A stretch of DNA of 64,000 nt, taken from Chrysoporthe austroafricana (Eukaryota > Ascomycota > Sordariomycetes > Diaporthales > Cryphonectriaceae). The stretch spans positions 558,001 to 622,000 of the forward strand of contig JYIP02000008.1 in the NCBI GenBank assembly GCA_001051155.2, written 5' to 3'. Below are positions 46,764-58,600 of the stretch, in pieces. Every line of letters starts with the position of its first letter. Position 1 is the stretch's first letter. A program made the position numbers and the translations under genes. The notes below the pieces were generated by a model. That model was not told the origin of the DNA. It saw only the letters and a list, made by a program, of their open reading frames with translations, and made no database searches.

Positions 46764-47515
46764 CTATTGCGTCTTGAAGAGTAGGATGGCGCAGTGACCG
46801 AGGTAGAAGTATATGAAGTGCTTGGTCTCTATTACATTGTCAGCGATCCCGTTCTCTTCGAACCCGACCTCGTGCTGTCCAGCACCGGCCCTGCTCGGCA
46901 GAAGGGACCCGAGGGGAGAGAAAGAGGAAGCAAGGCCTAGGCAGGCGGCCATACCGTGAGTGACGAAGCTCCCGAAGTTGCGGCCCACAATGCAGTGCCA
47001 TGTGGGACCCTTCCGGTCGTCAAACGTCTTCTTGATGTGTTGCGCAATATCCTGCAGTCATGCTCTTGTCAACCATTGTATCTTCTGGCCTGGAGAGGAG
47101 AAGCATATCGTTTTCGCGAGGCCCTGAGAGGGCCGGGGCAGGGCGAAAGGAGCGCGTTCCGCCTCGAGGCAATCCGCGGGGAGACCTGGTTGAGGTGTAC
47201 CTTCTCAATGGTGAACTTGGCCATGGCCTCCTGAGCTGCTCAGCCTCGTCAGCAAACCAACTGTCCATGACATGTACGAGACTGACTGATGAGTGCACTT
47301 ACCCACTTCGATAGCCTCCTGCGACATCTCCTCCGTCTTATACCTAAACGTCAGCCTCAGGTAACGCAGCCTCGGTCCGACTGGAGCCCCACCATATCAG
47401 CGCTCTTGATTTGAGCCTCGAGCTGCTTATCCCGAGTGCCGGGGGACGTCGCGCCTGTCTCGACCATGGCTGCGGAGGGTTTCTTGGAGGTCTTGGGGGA
47501 GCTAGAGTTAGCCAT
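46764..47515 (-). CDS. Dynein light chain LC8 (DYNLL/Dyn2)
   Basis: A 117-residue hub protein of cytoplasmic dynein that also dimerises many partners. Five exons: 47515-47393, 47336-47303, 47235-47201, 47051-46955, 46828-46764. Spliced, it reads [20 protein letters not shown], then [33 protein letters not shown] and [16 protein letters not shown], matching LC8 end to end, including the [12 protein letters not shown] strand that binds partner motifs. Relative to the usual 85-92 residues there is a Ser/Lys/Pro-rich N-terminal extension of about 35. The acceptor of exon 2 is the TATAAG site at 47337; the stronger-looking TTTAG six bases earlier would create a stop. Exons 2 and 3 are only 34 and 35 bases. 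Divergent from mrd1. Confidence 0.93.
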
Positions 47516-48253
47516 GTCGAAAGGTTGAGCAGTTGAAGTAGAGGAGAACCGGGCGCATTGACGTCGAGGAAGGGGGTTGGACAGGTGAACGCTTGACCAA
47601 GTGCCGGCAGCCTAACGTTGTGCTACTGTAGTCGCAAGCGTCGCGACTGGACCAAGAAACCAGTCTGGCTGTCATGGGCGAAAATAGGGAGGGACCTCTC
47701 GTACCTTGCTTGGGTCGCGTGAGGCAGGCTAGCAGGAGCAACAGTGGGTTCGACCGATGTGCGTAGCAATAGAGCAGGAGCGCAGTGTCAGATGCGAGGT
47801 GTCGTGCGTTGCCTTCAATTTTAACATTCACCGGGAGATGAACCACTTGAGCAGATCGGGCCTTTGGCTTCAGCCACAGCGTTTGACGAGCACGAGCACA
47901 CACGAGCTGCACCGGGAGACCAGGAGCCGGAAGGACGACCCCTGAAAATGAGGCTGGCAGCGGCAGGCAAAGGCAACGTGGGGAAGCACACTGCTGGTTC
48001 CCGCTCCTGCATTGAGCAGGGCTACCAATCAGTGGACTCCCGCTTCACAGAAGACCCGCTGAAAATTTCTATGTTGAGATTGAGTTGGTGGCCTGGTTGT
48101 GTGCCCCCTCCTCGCCCTCTTGCATGTTGCCGTCTGCAACACTTCTCTACCTCCGATCATCGACGACTGCAACAGCCCGTAGCGCCAAGACCTGTTCACA
48201 CGACGCCCAGTTTCAGGAGCGCGCAGTCTGTTGGTCAGCCGTGTACTGCAACC
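47516..48253. promoter_or_regulatory. Divergent promoter region of LC8 and mrd1 genes
   Basis: 738 bases between two start codons on opposite strands. No intact reading frame of interest; an in-frame open stretch runs upstream of the MRD1 ATG but belongs to the leader. No specific binding motif recognised. Confidence 0.5.
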
Positions 48254-51007
48254 ATGGAGTCGTCGCGGCTGTTCGTCAAGAACCTGCCGCCAACGATCAA
48301 CGAGGCCGACTTTCGGAAACACTTTGCGACAGGCGGTCGACAGGTCACAGATGTCAAGTTGATTGCCAAGAGGCGGATTGGCTATGTCGGCTACAAGACG
48401 CCTCAGGAGGCAGCGAATGCTGTCAAGTACTTCAACAAGTCCTACATCCGCATGTCCAAGATCTCCGTCGAACCAGCCCGCCCCATCTCAGACCCTGCCC
48501 TGCCAACCGTAAACAAGATCAGGCATGTTGCGAACAGGCTCCCTACTCCAGATCCCGAGCCAAAGGCCAAGGAAAGGGGCGCTGAGGCGGACAGCAAGAA
48601 GAGGAAGCGAGAGGACCCGGACCCATCCGATCCTAAGCTGAAAGAGTACCTCGATGTGATGCGCCCGGGTCAGACAGCTTCCAGCAAGCTTGAGGGTATC
48701 CTTGGGCAGCCTGCAGAAGACGCGGACATGAAATTGCCAGTTGTACCTGTGGAAGCCGAGAGCGACGATGAATACGAGGAGATCCCAGCTCACAAATCGA
48801 AGCGTCAGAAAGAGGATGTGCCACGTACAATCCCTTCAGCTCCAGCAGCAGATGGTTTTTCCGATGATAATACACAATCAGCAGCTGAAGACGCGCTCAA
48901 GGGGACACAGCTAGCTGATGCGACAGATGATGACTGGTTGAGGTCACGTACAAACAGATTACTCGACTTGGTTGATTCCGATGATCCAACAACTCTGGCT
49001 ACGGTCGCATCGCGCCCGAGCCAACAACCTGCCGAGACAACTGGCCCCTCACCATTGGAAGACTTCGATATGCTTGACGCCGCTACGGAGCCAAAATCGT
49101 CTCCTAAACAAGCCGCCGAGCAAGCAGATGGGGATAGTGCGACAGAGCAGATCCGTCGCACAGCGAGGCTCTTCGTTCGAAATCTACCTTTCAAGGCCAC
49201 TGAGGCTGAGCTCAGAGACCATTTCTCGAAGTATGGAGACGTCGAAGAGGTGAGGTTCCCTTCTATCTTCCCTTGCTCTCTTCTTGTCTGTCCTCCAATG
49301 TGATGAACCCCAGATAGGGACAGCTTATGCTCTAGGCATTTGATGAGAACCTGGGTCGAGTATTTTAGTAGATGCTTCGCTCCTCTGAACACAGGACACG
49401 TTTTGGCTGCTGTGCTTGAGAAATTCTGTTCCGAGTTCTCTTGCTGACTTTGATAGGTGCATGTTCCCGTTGCTGCTTCTGGCCAAGGTAAGGGATTCGC
49501 CCATGTTTCCTTTGCAGACTCAGACTCTGCAATTGCTGCCTTGCAAGACGTCGATGGCAAGCCTTTCCAGGGCCGCCTCCTCCATGTTATTCCCGGTCAG
49601 CCCAAGAAGGGGCACCAGTTGGATGAGTTCGCTATTTCACAACTGCCCCTGAAGAAGCAAAATCTGCTTCGCAAAAAGGCTCAAGCGACCACGAGCACTT
49701 TCAATTGGAACTCGCTCTACATGAACCAAGATGCCGTCCTCGCGTCAACTGCAGATCGGCTTGGCGTGTCCAAATCAGAACTGCTCGATCCCACATCCAC
49801 CGATGCCGCTGTGAAACAGGCCGTAGCCGAGACACAAATCATCACGGATACCAAGACCTACTTTGCCGCCCATGGCGTGAACCTGGACGCTTTCAAAGCC
49901 CAGAAGAAGGGAGATGCGGCTATTTTGGTCAAGAACTTTCCTTTCGGCACCACTCTCGAAGAATTGCGGAGGTTGTTCGAGGAAGCCGCAGGCGGTAATG
50001 TCCTCCAGGTTCTTATGCCGCCTAGTAAGACCATTGCGATCGTGCAGTTCTCACAGCCGGTGGCTTGCAGAACAGCATTTGCGAAGCTAGCCTACAGACG
50101 CATGGGATCGTCGATTCTGTTTCTCGAGAAAGCTCCCGCAAATCTGTTTGCGGACCATCAGCCTATCACACAGCTTCAAAACGATCGCGCCACTGGTGTG
50201 CAGAAAGTATCTGCTGCTGATCTTCTAGAGCGGGAAGATGACCGGGAGACCGGGGACACCGGTTCCTTGTATGTCCGAAACCTGAACTTCGACACAACAA
50301 CAGCGCAGTTGGCCGAGGCTTTCACATCTTTGGACGGGTTCGTTAGCGCGCAAGTGAAGACAAAATTGGACCCCAAGAAGCCAGGTCAAGTGCTCAGTAT
50401 GGGCTTCGGCTTTGTACACTTCCGCTCGAAGGCTCAGGCTGAGGCTGCCCTGAAGGTCATGGACGGCTACGTCCTGGATGGCCATACTCTGGGGGTCAAG
50501 GCGTCCCACAAGGGGCTTGATGCAGCCGAGGAGAGGCGGCGGGAGGATAAGGCCAAGAAAGGTCAGAGGACCAAGATCGTCATTAAGAACCTTGCATTCG
50601 AGGCGTCGAAGACTGATCTTCGGCGACTGCTCGGGACTTACGGCAAGCTCAGAGTCGTCCGCATTCCAAAGAAATTTGGCAACTCATCGTATGCTCCCTC
50701 TCCAATACGCGTCATTGCATTGCTCTACTAACAAAGGAGAAATAACAGACGAGGATTCGCCTTTGCTGAGTTCGAGTCGCCACGGGACGCAGAGAATTGC
50801 ATCAAATCCCTTAAAGATACCCATTTGCTAGGCCGCAGACTCGTCCTGGATTACGCCGAGGCCGAGGCCGTTGACGCGGAAGAAGAAATCGCCAAGATGC
50901 AAAAGAAGATCGGGGGTCAGGTCAACAAGGTGGCAGTCCAAAAGCTTACCGGAAAGGGGGCCAGGCAGAGATTTGAGATCGGGGAGGAGAATGAGGACGA
51001 TGCATAA
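48254..51007 (+). CDS. mrd1: MRD1, multiple RNA-binding-domain ribosome biogenesis protein
   Basis: An 828-residue nucleolar protein with five RRMs (RBM19/Mrd1 family), needed for early cleavages of pre-rRNA in the 90S particle. Exons 48254-49249, 49457-50688 and 50749-51007. RRM1 at about 4-80 (RLFVKNLPPTINEADFRKHF), RRM2 at about 302-380 (RLFVRNLPFKATEAELRDHF ... GKGFAHVSF), RRM3 at about 485-560 (AILVKNFPFGTTLEELRRLF), RRM4 at about 600-684 (SLYVRNLNFDTTTAQLAEAF ... GFGFVHF), RRM5 at about 703-785 (KIVIKNLAFEASKTDLRRLL ... RGFAFAEF). Between RRM1 and RRM2 is an acidic/basic linker with KKRKRED. A TFNWNSLYMNQDAVL block between RRM2 and RRM3 is typical of Mrd1. The upstream in-frame stretch was excluded because the ATG at 48254 begins directly at RRM1, as in yeast. 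Confidence 0.93.
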
Positions 51008-51917
51008 GGCTGAGGTTTCTCTTGATAACCTTTTTAGGGCTCGCCAGTCCTACGCCAATCCCGAAATATGCTTGACTCGAGTACTAGAGGGACCCGTTCG
51101 GTGACTCGTGTGTCTTGCACACCATCCCTTGCTCAGCCCGCCAACCAACACCTCCACTAACAATCAATTCGGAAGCCCCTCCCTCTTGATTCTCCTGCTT
51201 TGAAAACGATGTCTGTTGCTAATCTTGTTCGCATGCCTTACACGTCGGGAACTAGGGCACCCCTCGAGCCTCGATAGGGCCCCGTCGCCAATCCACAATT
51301 CCCTCTGCGTTCCTTCGGATAGGTCTGTAGATTCTTCACTGGCAGATCTCACCTGCAGTACCGAGACCAGTGGCGTTTTGTAGAGTTCGGCGCCGCCCTG
51401 CCCTTGGGATATGCGTTACCTGATGAGGGCAAGTTCCACCGCAGTCTTCTCCACCCCAGAAGGGAGTGGACAATTTGATGCGGACTGCGGTGGACGACAG
51501 GGGAGGGAGGACTCGTGCGGTAATGACCTTGGTAGCATTGTTATTGTCGTGTAGGACGGTCTCCCTATGACAGGCAGACGGTCGAGTGGATCGAGAGGCC
51601 CACCATCTATGGGATGGTTTCTGGAATAAGTATCTTATACTCTCACTCGCCTACCTTCCTCGCCATGGGGAAGAGAACCCACCCAACGACATTCTTTCCA
51701 TCTCTCATCGTCATTCCTTCTCCTTCTCTTCTTCCTACCCTTCACGTTCCTTACGCTTGGAAAGCATTTGTGGTATCACCCGTATCACAGCAACAATTCA
51801 TTCTTTGCAGCAAACATCCCACCGCTTCGTGTTTTTGAATTCCTGAAGGTGGTTGAAAGAAACGAGACGACGTATACCGTAGTGCGTATCTCACCTCGCT
51901 GAGCTTACTCTTACGCT
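51008..51917. other. Intergenic, promoter and leader of abaA
   Basis: About 0.9 kb between MRD1 and abaA. The last 300 bases are pyrimidine-rich and hold three CATTCY sites (separate entry). No gene seen. Confidence 0.6.
51690..51804 (+). promoter_or_regulatory. Cluster of three CATTCY (AbaA response element) sites
   Basis: CATTCT at 51690-51695, CATTCC at 51712-51717 and CATTCT at 51799-51804, all on the plus strand, 114-228 bases before the abaA start codon. CATTCY is the established AbaA/TEA-domain binding sequence, and autoregulation of abaA is known in Aspergillus. The region is pyrimidine-rich, which raises the chance rate. Function here is inferred. Confidence 0.45.
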
Positions 51918-54900
51918 ATGGATCCTCGCCGCCCCGTGCTGTCCTCCCAGTCTTACTCGCCCCCGTCCGTTCCTACTACTCAGTCCCTGGCGACAGAGTA
52001 TGCCGGCGACACGGCCACCTTGGCGCCCTATGATGGCGGGCATACCACCGCCGCCGCCGCCGCCACCACCACCAACAACACAAGCTGTCTCCGCGAGGGC
52101 ACGGCGGGAAGCACAAGCAGCCGACAGCCCTTGCAAGAGTCGACGGGCAACGCCCAGCACCAGCCCCAACCCCAGGTCCCCTCCCATTACCCGCCGGGCC
52201 AGTTCCCACTCCCCTCGCTCCAGCCCACATCGAGGTCCTGCACGCCGGCCCTCTCCTCTGCCCCCTCGCTCTCCGCCCTGACTGGACCCCTCGCCCCGCC
52301 CGTCCTGGGCTCTAACGTACCGCAGCCCTACGGCGCCGGGTCGGCGGGGTCGGGGGGCACCGGGTCGGCGCCGTCCTCGTCGTCCTCCTCCCTGAGGCTG
52401 CGGCGGTACCAAGAGTTCCTGCAGAAGCGGAACCGGAACCCCATCTATGACTGTCCCGAGTTCGCGCAATATCGGGTCAAGCAGAAGGACAAGGACCGGC
52501 AGGTGTGGCCGGACGTGTTAGAGCATGCCTTTCTGGACGGTGAGTTTTTCTCGGCCACACTCTCACCAGCCCACCAGAACCCTCTCTCCCCTTCTTAGCT
52601 TGCCAACAAGGGAGAGGCCGTCCGTATTCGGGTGGTGAGAGCAGAAACGCTGACTGCCGAGCCAAAGCACTCCTGCTCATCCTCCACATGGGCCGCCGCA
52701 AGTTCTACATGGGCGGCAAGCAGCACGGCCGCAACATGATCATCTCCGAATATATCTGGCTGCGGTGGGTGGCCACACTGCCGCCGGGGTCGAACCCGAG
52801 CAAGGTCTGCGATGTGAAGGGCAAGGACGGCCGGCCCCTGAACCTGCCGGACGAGCACCCAGACAAGTACCACGAGATGTACCGGAAGCGTAAGCAGGTG
52901 TCGAGCCATATACAGGTGCTGAAGGGGTTCTTTAGACTTAACTGGGCGTGTAAGTTGGTTCCTGCCTCGTTCTTATATCTTATTCGGTACTGCTTTGTGA
53001 AGCCGCCATTAAACTTCTCCCGAGCCTGGAGCCCGGAGATTTGAGATGTGTCAGGATTCCTTTAACGGTTACCATCAAGTTAAACCCCTCTGCCACGTAC
53101 GCATGAACTGACAGTCCGTCTGCAGACAACTTTCTCTTCTCCAAAGGCAAAGAGGAGGGCTCCAAGGACAAAAGCAAGCAGCCCGCCCCCAATAGGTGGT
53201 ACAAAGAGAACACCGACCAGCGGTCCTTCAAGGGCGACCCCGTGCTGACGGCCCTTGAGCGCAAACAACTCCCCACCGTGCGCCCCAACTACGAGTACTT
53301 CCGGCAGCTCCTGGAGATGGACAAGAAGGTGCAGATCCGGCCGTCGACCTGCTGGATCTACGTTGCCAACACGTTGCTACGCGACCAGCCCTCCTCCTCC
53401 CCGTCCTTGCTCCCCGCCAGCGGCGACGCCGCTAAGCCCATCCTCACCAAGGATGGCCTCTGCAAGACCGAGGACGGCGGCGGCGTGTACAGCACGGCCA
53501 ACCCCAACGGCACGAACACCACGATCAACACGTACCACACGCGCAAAGGGCTCCTGTTCCGCGAGGACTTCCCCCACCGGTATGCCTTCAACAACCCGCC
53601 CCCGGGGGAGGAGAGCCCCTGGACGCCGCGCGAGCGCGAGGTGCGTAACATCCGCCACAAGCTCCTGCACGAGTACGCGTGGCCCCTCAAGCAGACCGAG
53701 TCGTCCTCGGCGCGCGAGGTCCTCGACGAGTGGGAGTCCGAGCACCCGGACCTGCACGCCATGCTCAAGGAGGTCATCGAGCTGCAGAACCTGCAGAACG
53801 CGCACGCCCTGCCGGTGGGCCAGCTGTGTGACCTCATCCACGTAGACGTCACGTTCGACATCCACCGCGTGCATTGCCTGCCCGAGGGCACGAGCCTCGA
53901 CTGGCCCTTCAAGATTAGCGTCGCGCAGCCCGGGCTGGCGTCCCACGACTGGTGCGTGCGGACATGGCTGGAGCGCCCGGTCGAGCTGGTGCGGGGTGGC
54001 TCAGGCAAGGGCGAGGTGGCCAGGGGCGACGGCATCGTGCGGACGAAGCACGAGAACGCGATGATGAACGAGATGACGCACCTCCGGGGGTGCGGCGACG
54101 ACAACCCGCATTGTGACTGTCGCAACAGGCATAGGAGTAATGTGTGGCTTGTCCCGGTCCCGGCGAAGACCTGGGCAGAGTCGCTCGGGCTGTGCGCGCA
54201 ATTCCCACGGTACCTCGTCCCCAAGAAACGGGGCACGAACCGCTCCAAGAAAGAGGATGAGATGCCGGAGTCGGACACCGTCACCCAGATGGACCTGATG
54301 CGGGGCACGGCCATGTTTCAGGAGCTGTGGTCCAGCGCGCCCGTGCCGCCGGGCTCCTTGGAAGAGCCTGCATGGGCGCGGAGGGCGGTCATCCTGTGGA
54401 CGTTTAACACAATCCACTTCTTCGACAAGGACAACAATCTCTGTGAGACGCCCGCGGGCACGCAGTGGCGGTTCCTGTCAGCCGTCGACCCCCTCTCGAC
54501 GCTGCACCAGGAGAGAATGCTGCTCCACGGAACCGCTCACAACGACCGCGGTGTCATGTCGCCTTCGCCATCGTACCAACAGCTGCTCAACAGCCAGATG
54601 GCAGAGAACATGAGCGCAGTGTGGGGTCTTCCTTCGGGCGGCGTCCATTCTGCTCCAGCTTCTATGCCTGTGTCACCTATGACTGCTTATGGCCCCTCGC
54701 CGCTCCATGTCCATGGCAACTTTGCCAATGGCCTAGTCACACCCCCGGCGTCAGCCACGCTCCCCTCAACGTATGCCTTCGAAGGAGCTACGAGTATCTT
54801 GCACTCGCAAGGCCTCACCGGTGAGCACATGGGCTATATGCCCGTGACATCAGTCGATAACAAGTCCAGTTTCGTGGCCGACGGCTTGTACACGGCTCCG

Positions 54901-55641
54901 TATCTGCCAAACACAACGCATGGCACGTTCTACGATGAAGCGGATGACAACGAGAGTGATACGACTCTGCCTGGCGAGACAGCTGACCTGTCCGGATTCG
55001 GCGCCCACCAATGGTCCAACCTGAACAGCAGTGCTCATGCCACCAATAGTGCAGTACCACTGGACTGGGATAATCATGCACTCCATAGTCTCTCCATGGT
55101 CGCCGAAGAAATGGCTGGCAATGATTGCGAGGCTAGGACGACTTCGTTTGATGAAGATGTGCAGCAGCTGCAGCACTCGTATGACCCCTTTGCTCAACTG
55201 CGGGCCGAAGCAAGGGAGCGCAGAACACACTCGCCTGATGATTACTCGAGGCACTACTTGCAAACTCTGCGGGGAGGTCCTGAGCAGAGAAGAGCTCGAC
55301 AGGATGTCGACAACGACCAGGCTGGCCACGGCCAAGTTCACCGCGAAAGCGATCCCGCGCATCTCAGCCAGTCGACGATGGGCTGGAGCGATGAGGTGAA
55401 TCAGATTCACCAATCGCAGCCGCAAGGTGGCGACAGGCTGCCGATGGGTGAGGCAAGGGCGCTTGAGGATTATGGTCCAGCGAGCCTGAGTCCGTTGGTG
55501 AATCGCAAGAGACGCCGAGAGGAGGACGACGAAAGCGACAGGTACGCCCTGGGCCCCGTGCCGAGTTATCCGCACCGGGACGACGGCAGGTATGCGCCGA
55601 CGGCCATCGTGGATCGTCAGGAGGACCAAGCCTGGTCGTGA
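51918..55641 (+). CDS. abaA: AbaA-type TEA/ATTS conidiation transcription factor
   Basis: An 1139-residue nuclear DNA-binding regulator of the TEA/ATTS family; in Aspergillus AbaA acts after BrlA in conidiophore (phialide) development. Exons 51918-52539, 52668-52949 and 53126-55641. Before the domain lies YQEFLQKRNRNPIYDCPEFA then QYRVKQKDKDRQVWPDVLEH, diagnostic of AbaA. The TEA domain (about 192-300) includes LILHMGRRKFYMGGKQHGRN and ends RKRKQVSSHIQVLKGFF, the DNA-recognition helix. Between them sits an extra stretch of about 30 residues (248-279). Residues 1-170 are Ser/Pro/Ala-rich with a triplet repeat; the middle (about 300-560) looks folded, including FDIHRVHCL and RYLVPKKRGTNRSKKEDE; the C-terminal third is Ser/His/Gln-rich with a basic KRRREED near the end. 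It is longer than Aspergillus AbaA (about 800). Confidence 0.9.
52039..52085 (+). repeat. Coding triplet repeat in abaA exon 1
   Basis: accgccgccgccgccgcc followed by accaccaccaacaac encodes runs of Ala, Thr and Asn in the disordered N-terminus. A likely length-variable site. Confidence 0.7.
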
Positions 55642-58600
55642 CAGGAGCCGCGCGGACCGGAGTAAGACGCGCTCCCTTGGAGGTGAAGTCGAACCTTGTT
55701 CGGGTATCAGTGCCGGTGCCATGGTGGTATTTTATCTTGCATTCTCCTCGTTACTTGTGTGGACCAGATAGGCGACGGGGACAGGTCGGGGTTGCGACAG
55801 CCCTGCGGAGTTTTGAATTTACTCACCTAGCAATAAACCTAGTCAGGACGTTCGGCGGTTTCAAGATTTGCGCGCGAGATAGGAGTTCGGGTCCTTATGG
55901 ACAGGCACAATTGGCTCTGGTTGGCGCTGATGGACTAACAGGTACCTGGGTATATTTGGAGCGCCTGAATTTCAGTCAATGGCATCTGTCGATGAAATTG
56001 TGATATCAGGACGACTCCTCAAAGCAAAACCTGACTGCCGCTCAAATACTAGTACAAAGAGCACGAGCGTCCAATTCAAAGAGCACATAGAAAATTTCGT
56101 TTCCGTCTCCCGCTGATCTAAGAAGTTCGTCTCGATGTTGCGTTTCGGCGAAACGGAAACTGCGGGCCTGGGGATAAGCAAACATTGAGATGAGTTCACA
56201 TTCGATTTCCCCTACTCAATCAGTGATCTTTCTGTCTCAAGGAGTGGGCGTGACAAGGGCTATCACTGGCTGTCTCCGTAGATCTCATCGCCACTTGGTA
56301 GATGGATGTGCCGCGTGCCAGCGATCACCCGAACCTTGTTTCAAGTCCATAGTAGGTGATGAGATCCGGGCTCCCCCTTCTTAGGCCTAAAAAATATAGA
56401 CAGGGGGACCACGACGAGTGGCCGGCCCCTTATCGATAGAGGCTCAATAGACGACACCCTTCTGGTCTGTGTATCCGTGACCGGACAATATAGGTAGGCG
56501 TTTCAGAGCAGTCGGAGTAGAGATTGTCGGCCTGGCCCATCCTTGCAAACACTGACACACCTTCACACAGCAGGCAATTTGGTCCTGGCCAGACTGCGAG
56601 GAGTATGTCGGCAGAGTGAGCGGTTCCGAGGGGTTGAAACAGCGTCGGTCCTGGGACCCGACCAGCCCACATATCAATTGGCTCAATTGGCAGCGGTAGT
56701 AGGGCCTAGATGGTGCAAAGGTCTCCGGTGACCGTTGCCCCTGCGAAACAGAAGTTGCAAGCTGTGGAGATCGTACAGCTGAGTCGGTACTGCCCAAGGC
56801 AAGTGGTGTGTCGGGCGTTGAAACCGATCGCGTTGATGCTAGGCGAGCTGAGCAGGTGCCCAAGAGCCGGTCAACCGACCGTCCCCAGCAAGACTTCTGC
56901 CATGCCAGGGGCGCCGAGGAGCGAGGGGGATACCCTCAAGAACAGGGCCCCCGATGGCCCCATCTGCTCGGCTTCGGAAGGTGGTGAGTGCCCAGGCACA
57001 CCAGGTAGGCCGGCCATGATCGCGCATGGAGGAGTCGCCGTCAGAGTAGCAGACAGGTCGGCGGGAAATAATCAAGGACAGGCTGGTTTCAGGTGAGGCC
57101 GAAGTCCCGAACGAAGGCTCTAGCGACCTCTATATTATTATGCGAGGGGTGTCGTACCACGGCGGTGACGGTGGTGCGTGTGGTCGATGCGTGGGTGATG
57201 GCTCAGTGGCCATGGTGCGGCGCGCGTGCGGGCCTTCGCCGCGACGGAGGCCAAGGTGCTGACACCGAGTGGACAGCGCTGGTCGCATCTGTAGCCGCCG
57301 GCCTCTGCGGCCGTGCATGGCCCACCGGCGGCTGATCACCCGCGGGAGCACCCTAGCGAGTGAAAATGGCCGGCATGGGCCAGAGGTGTTGCAGTGGCAC
57401 CGGGGAGCCCGCAAGGCGCGGCGTGGTCGGTGAGTGCAGATGAGTGGCCCAAGTGAGCCAGCGAAGCAGGTGTGGGTCGTTCGACAAGCCCTGCCAAGAT
57501 GGAAAATCAGTGGTTCTCGATGGCTTGCGGCCGGGGCAGGGGTGGGGAGGCGCACGGACCAGGCAGGACACCTCACCGGCCGGGGCAGGGGAGACAGGCC
57601 CCAGGTTATCTATCATCTATCACCTGAGGAGGAGTGCAGCCCCTAGCCAGAGTGCGCTCGTATCCGCCCCCGAGGACCGTGTAGTGTAGTCTCGAGAGAT
57701 CTCGGCTGGTGTCCTGGCAGCACTCTGCCCTATAACGAACCCCGCGATCGTCTGAACGCTAAGAGGGTTTGGCGCCAAGCTTTGAGAGGGAACCCCTGCT
57801 GCGAAACCAGAAACCAATGCAGGTGCACGGATGAAACCTCGAGGCACCAGTGGCGCCCACGGCACCGCAGCAGCTTCCCCACAGCAGGAAGTCGTAGAAG
57901 GGTCCCACAAGAAACGGCAAGCGTTTAAAAGTCAAGCTCTACTACAGGGGGGTCCCCGGTCCTCGCAGGGAAAGAGCCGCCCGCCTCTTTTTCGACCTCA
58001 CCTCAACCTCGACTCCTCCACCGCCCGCGCTGCCCAAGCCACAGAGCCTCAAGCCTCAGGTCGCCAGGGCTGTCTGCGGACACGGGTCTCGACTCCCAGT
58101 CCCCACCACACTGGCACCGGCGCCGACTGATGGTGAACGAGTGGACGGGAGGTCTTCCCGCCCCAGACAGACACACGCAGCCTCCTGTCCGTGAAATATC
58201 CCCCACCGCTACGTGCTCAGTACTGGGCCGTGCCTCCCGACCGGATTGGACGCCCGGTATGGTACGTATCTCTATCTCTGCCTCAGTCCAGCTTCAGGTC
58301 AGGTGGTCGGCAGTCTCTCCTCCCGCCGGGCCCATCACCACGGGTACCTCCTATGGCATCCCTAGTAGTAGGCCCAGGCCCCTCGCCAATGACGGGCCGG
58401 GAAAGAGCATTGCGCGTCAACGTCGGCTACTGTCTCATACCATGCTACCATAGCACTGTAGCATGGCATCACTGGTGTGGACGTGACTCTGTCGAGCCCT
58501 GGTCTTGACTCTGCAGGCCCCTGGTTCCTCCTCCCTTCCCTGCATGCGGTGTGGCTTGTCTCGTGGTGCGCAGTGCCTACTAGGTAGTATGTCTGTCTCG

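Noticed and set aside
47864..48253. In-frame extension upstream of MRD1
   Set aside because: Family members start directly at RRM1; the extension lacks conserved content and begins without a good ATG.
53358..54314. 318-codon minus-strand open frame
   Set aside because: Antisense shadow of abaA exon 3, which has strong coding character and family motifs; the opposite frame is open because of GC-rich codon use.
54850..55722. 290-codon minus-strand open frame
   Set aside because: Also antisense to abaA exon 3; no start context, motifs or splice partners.
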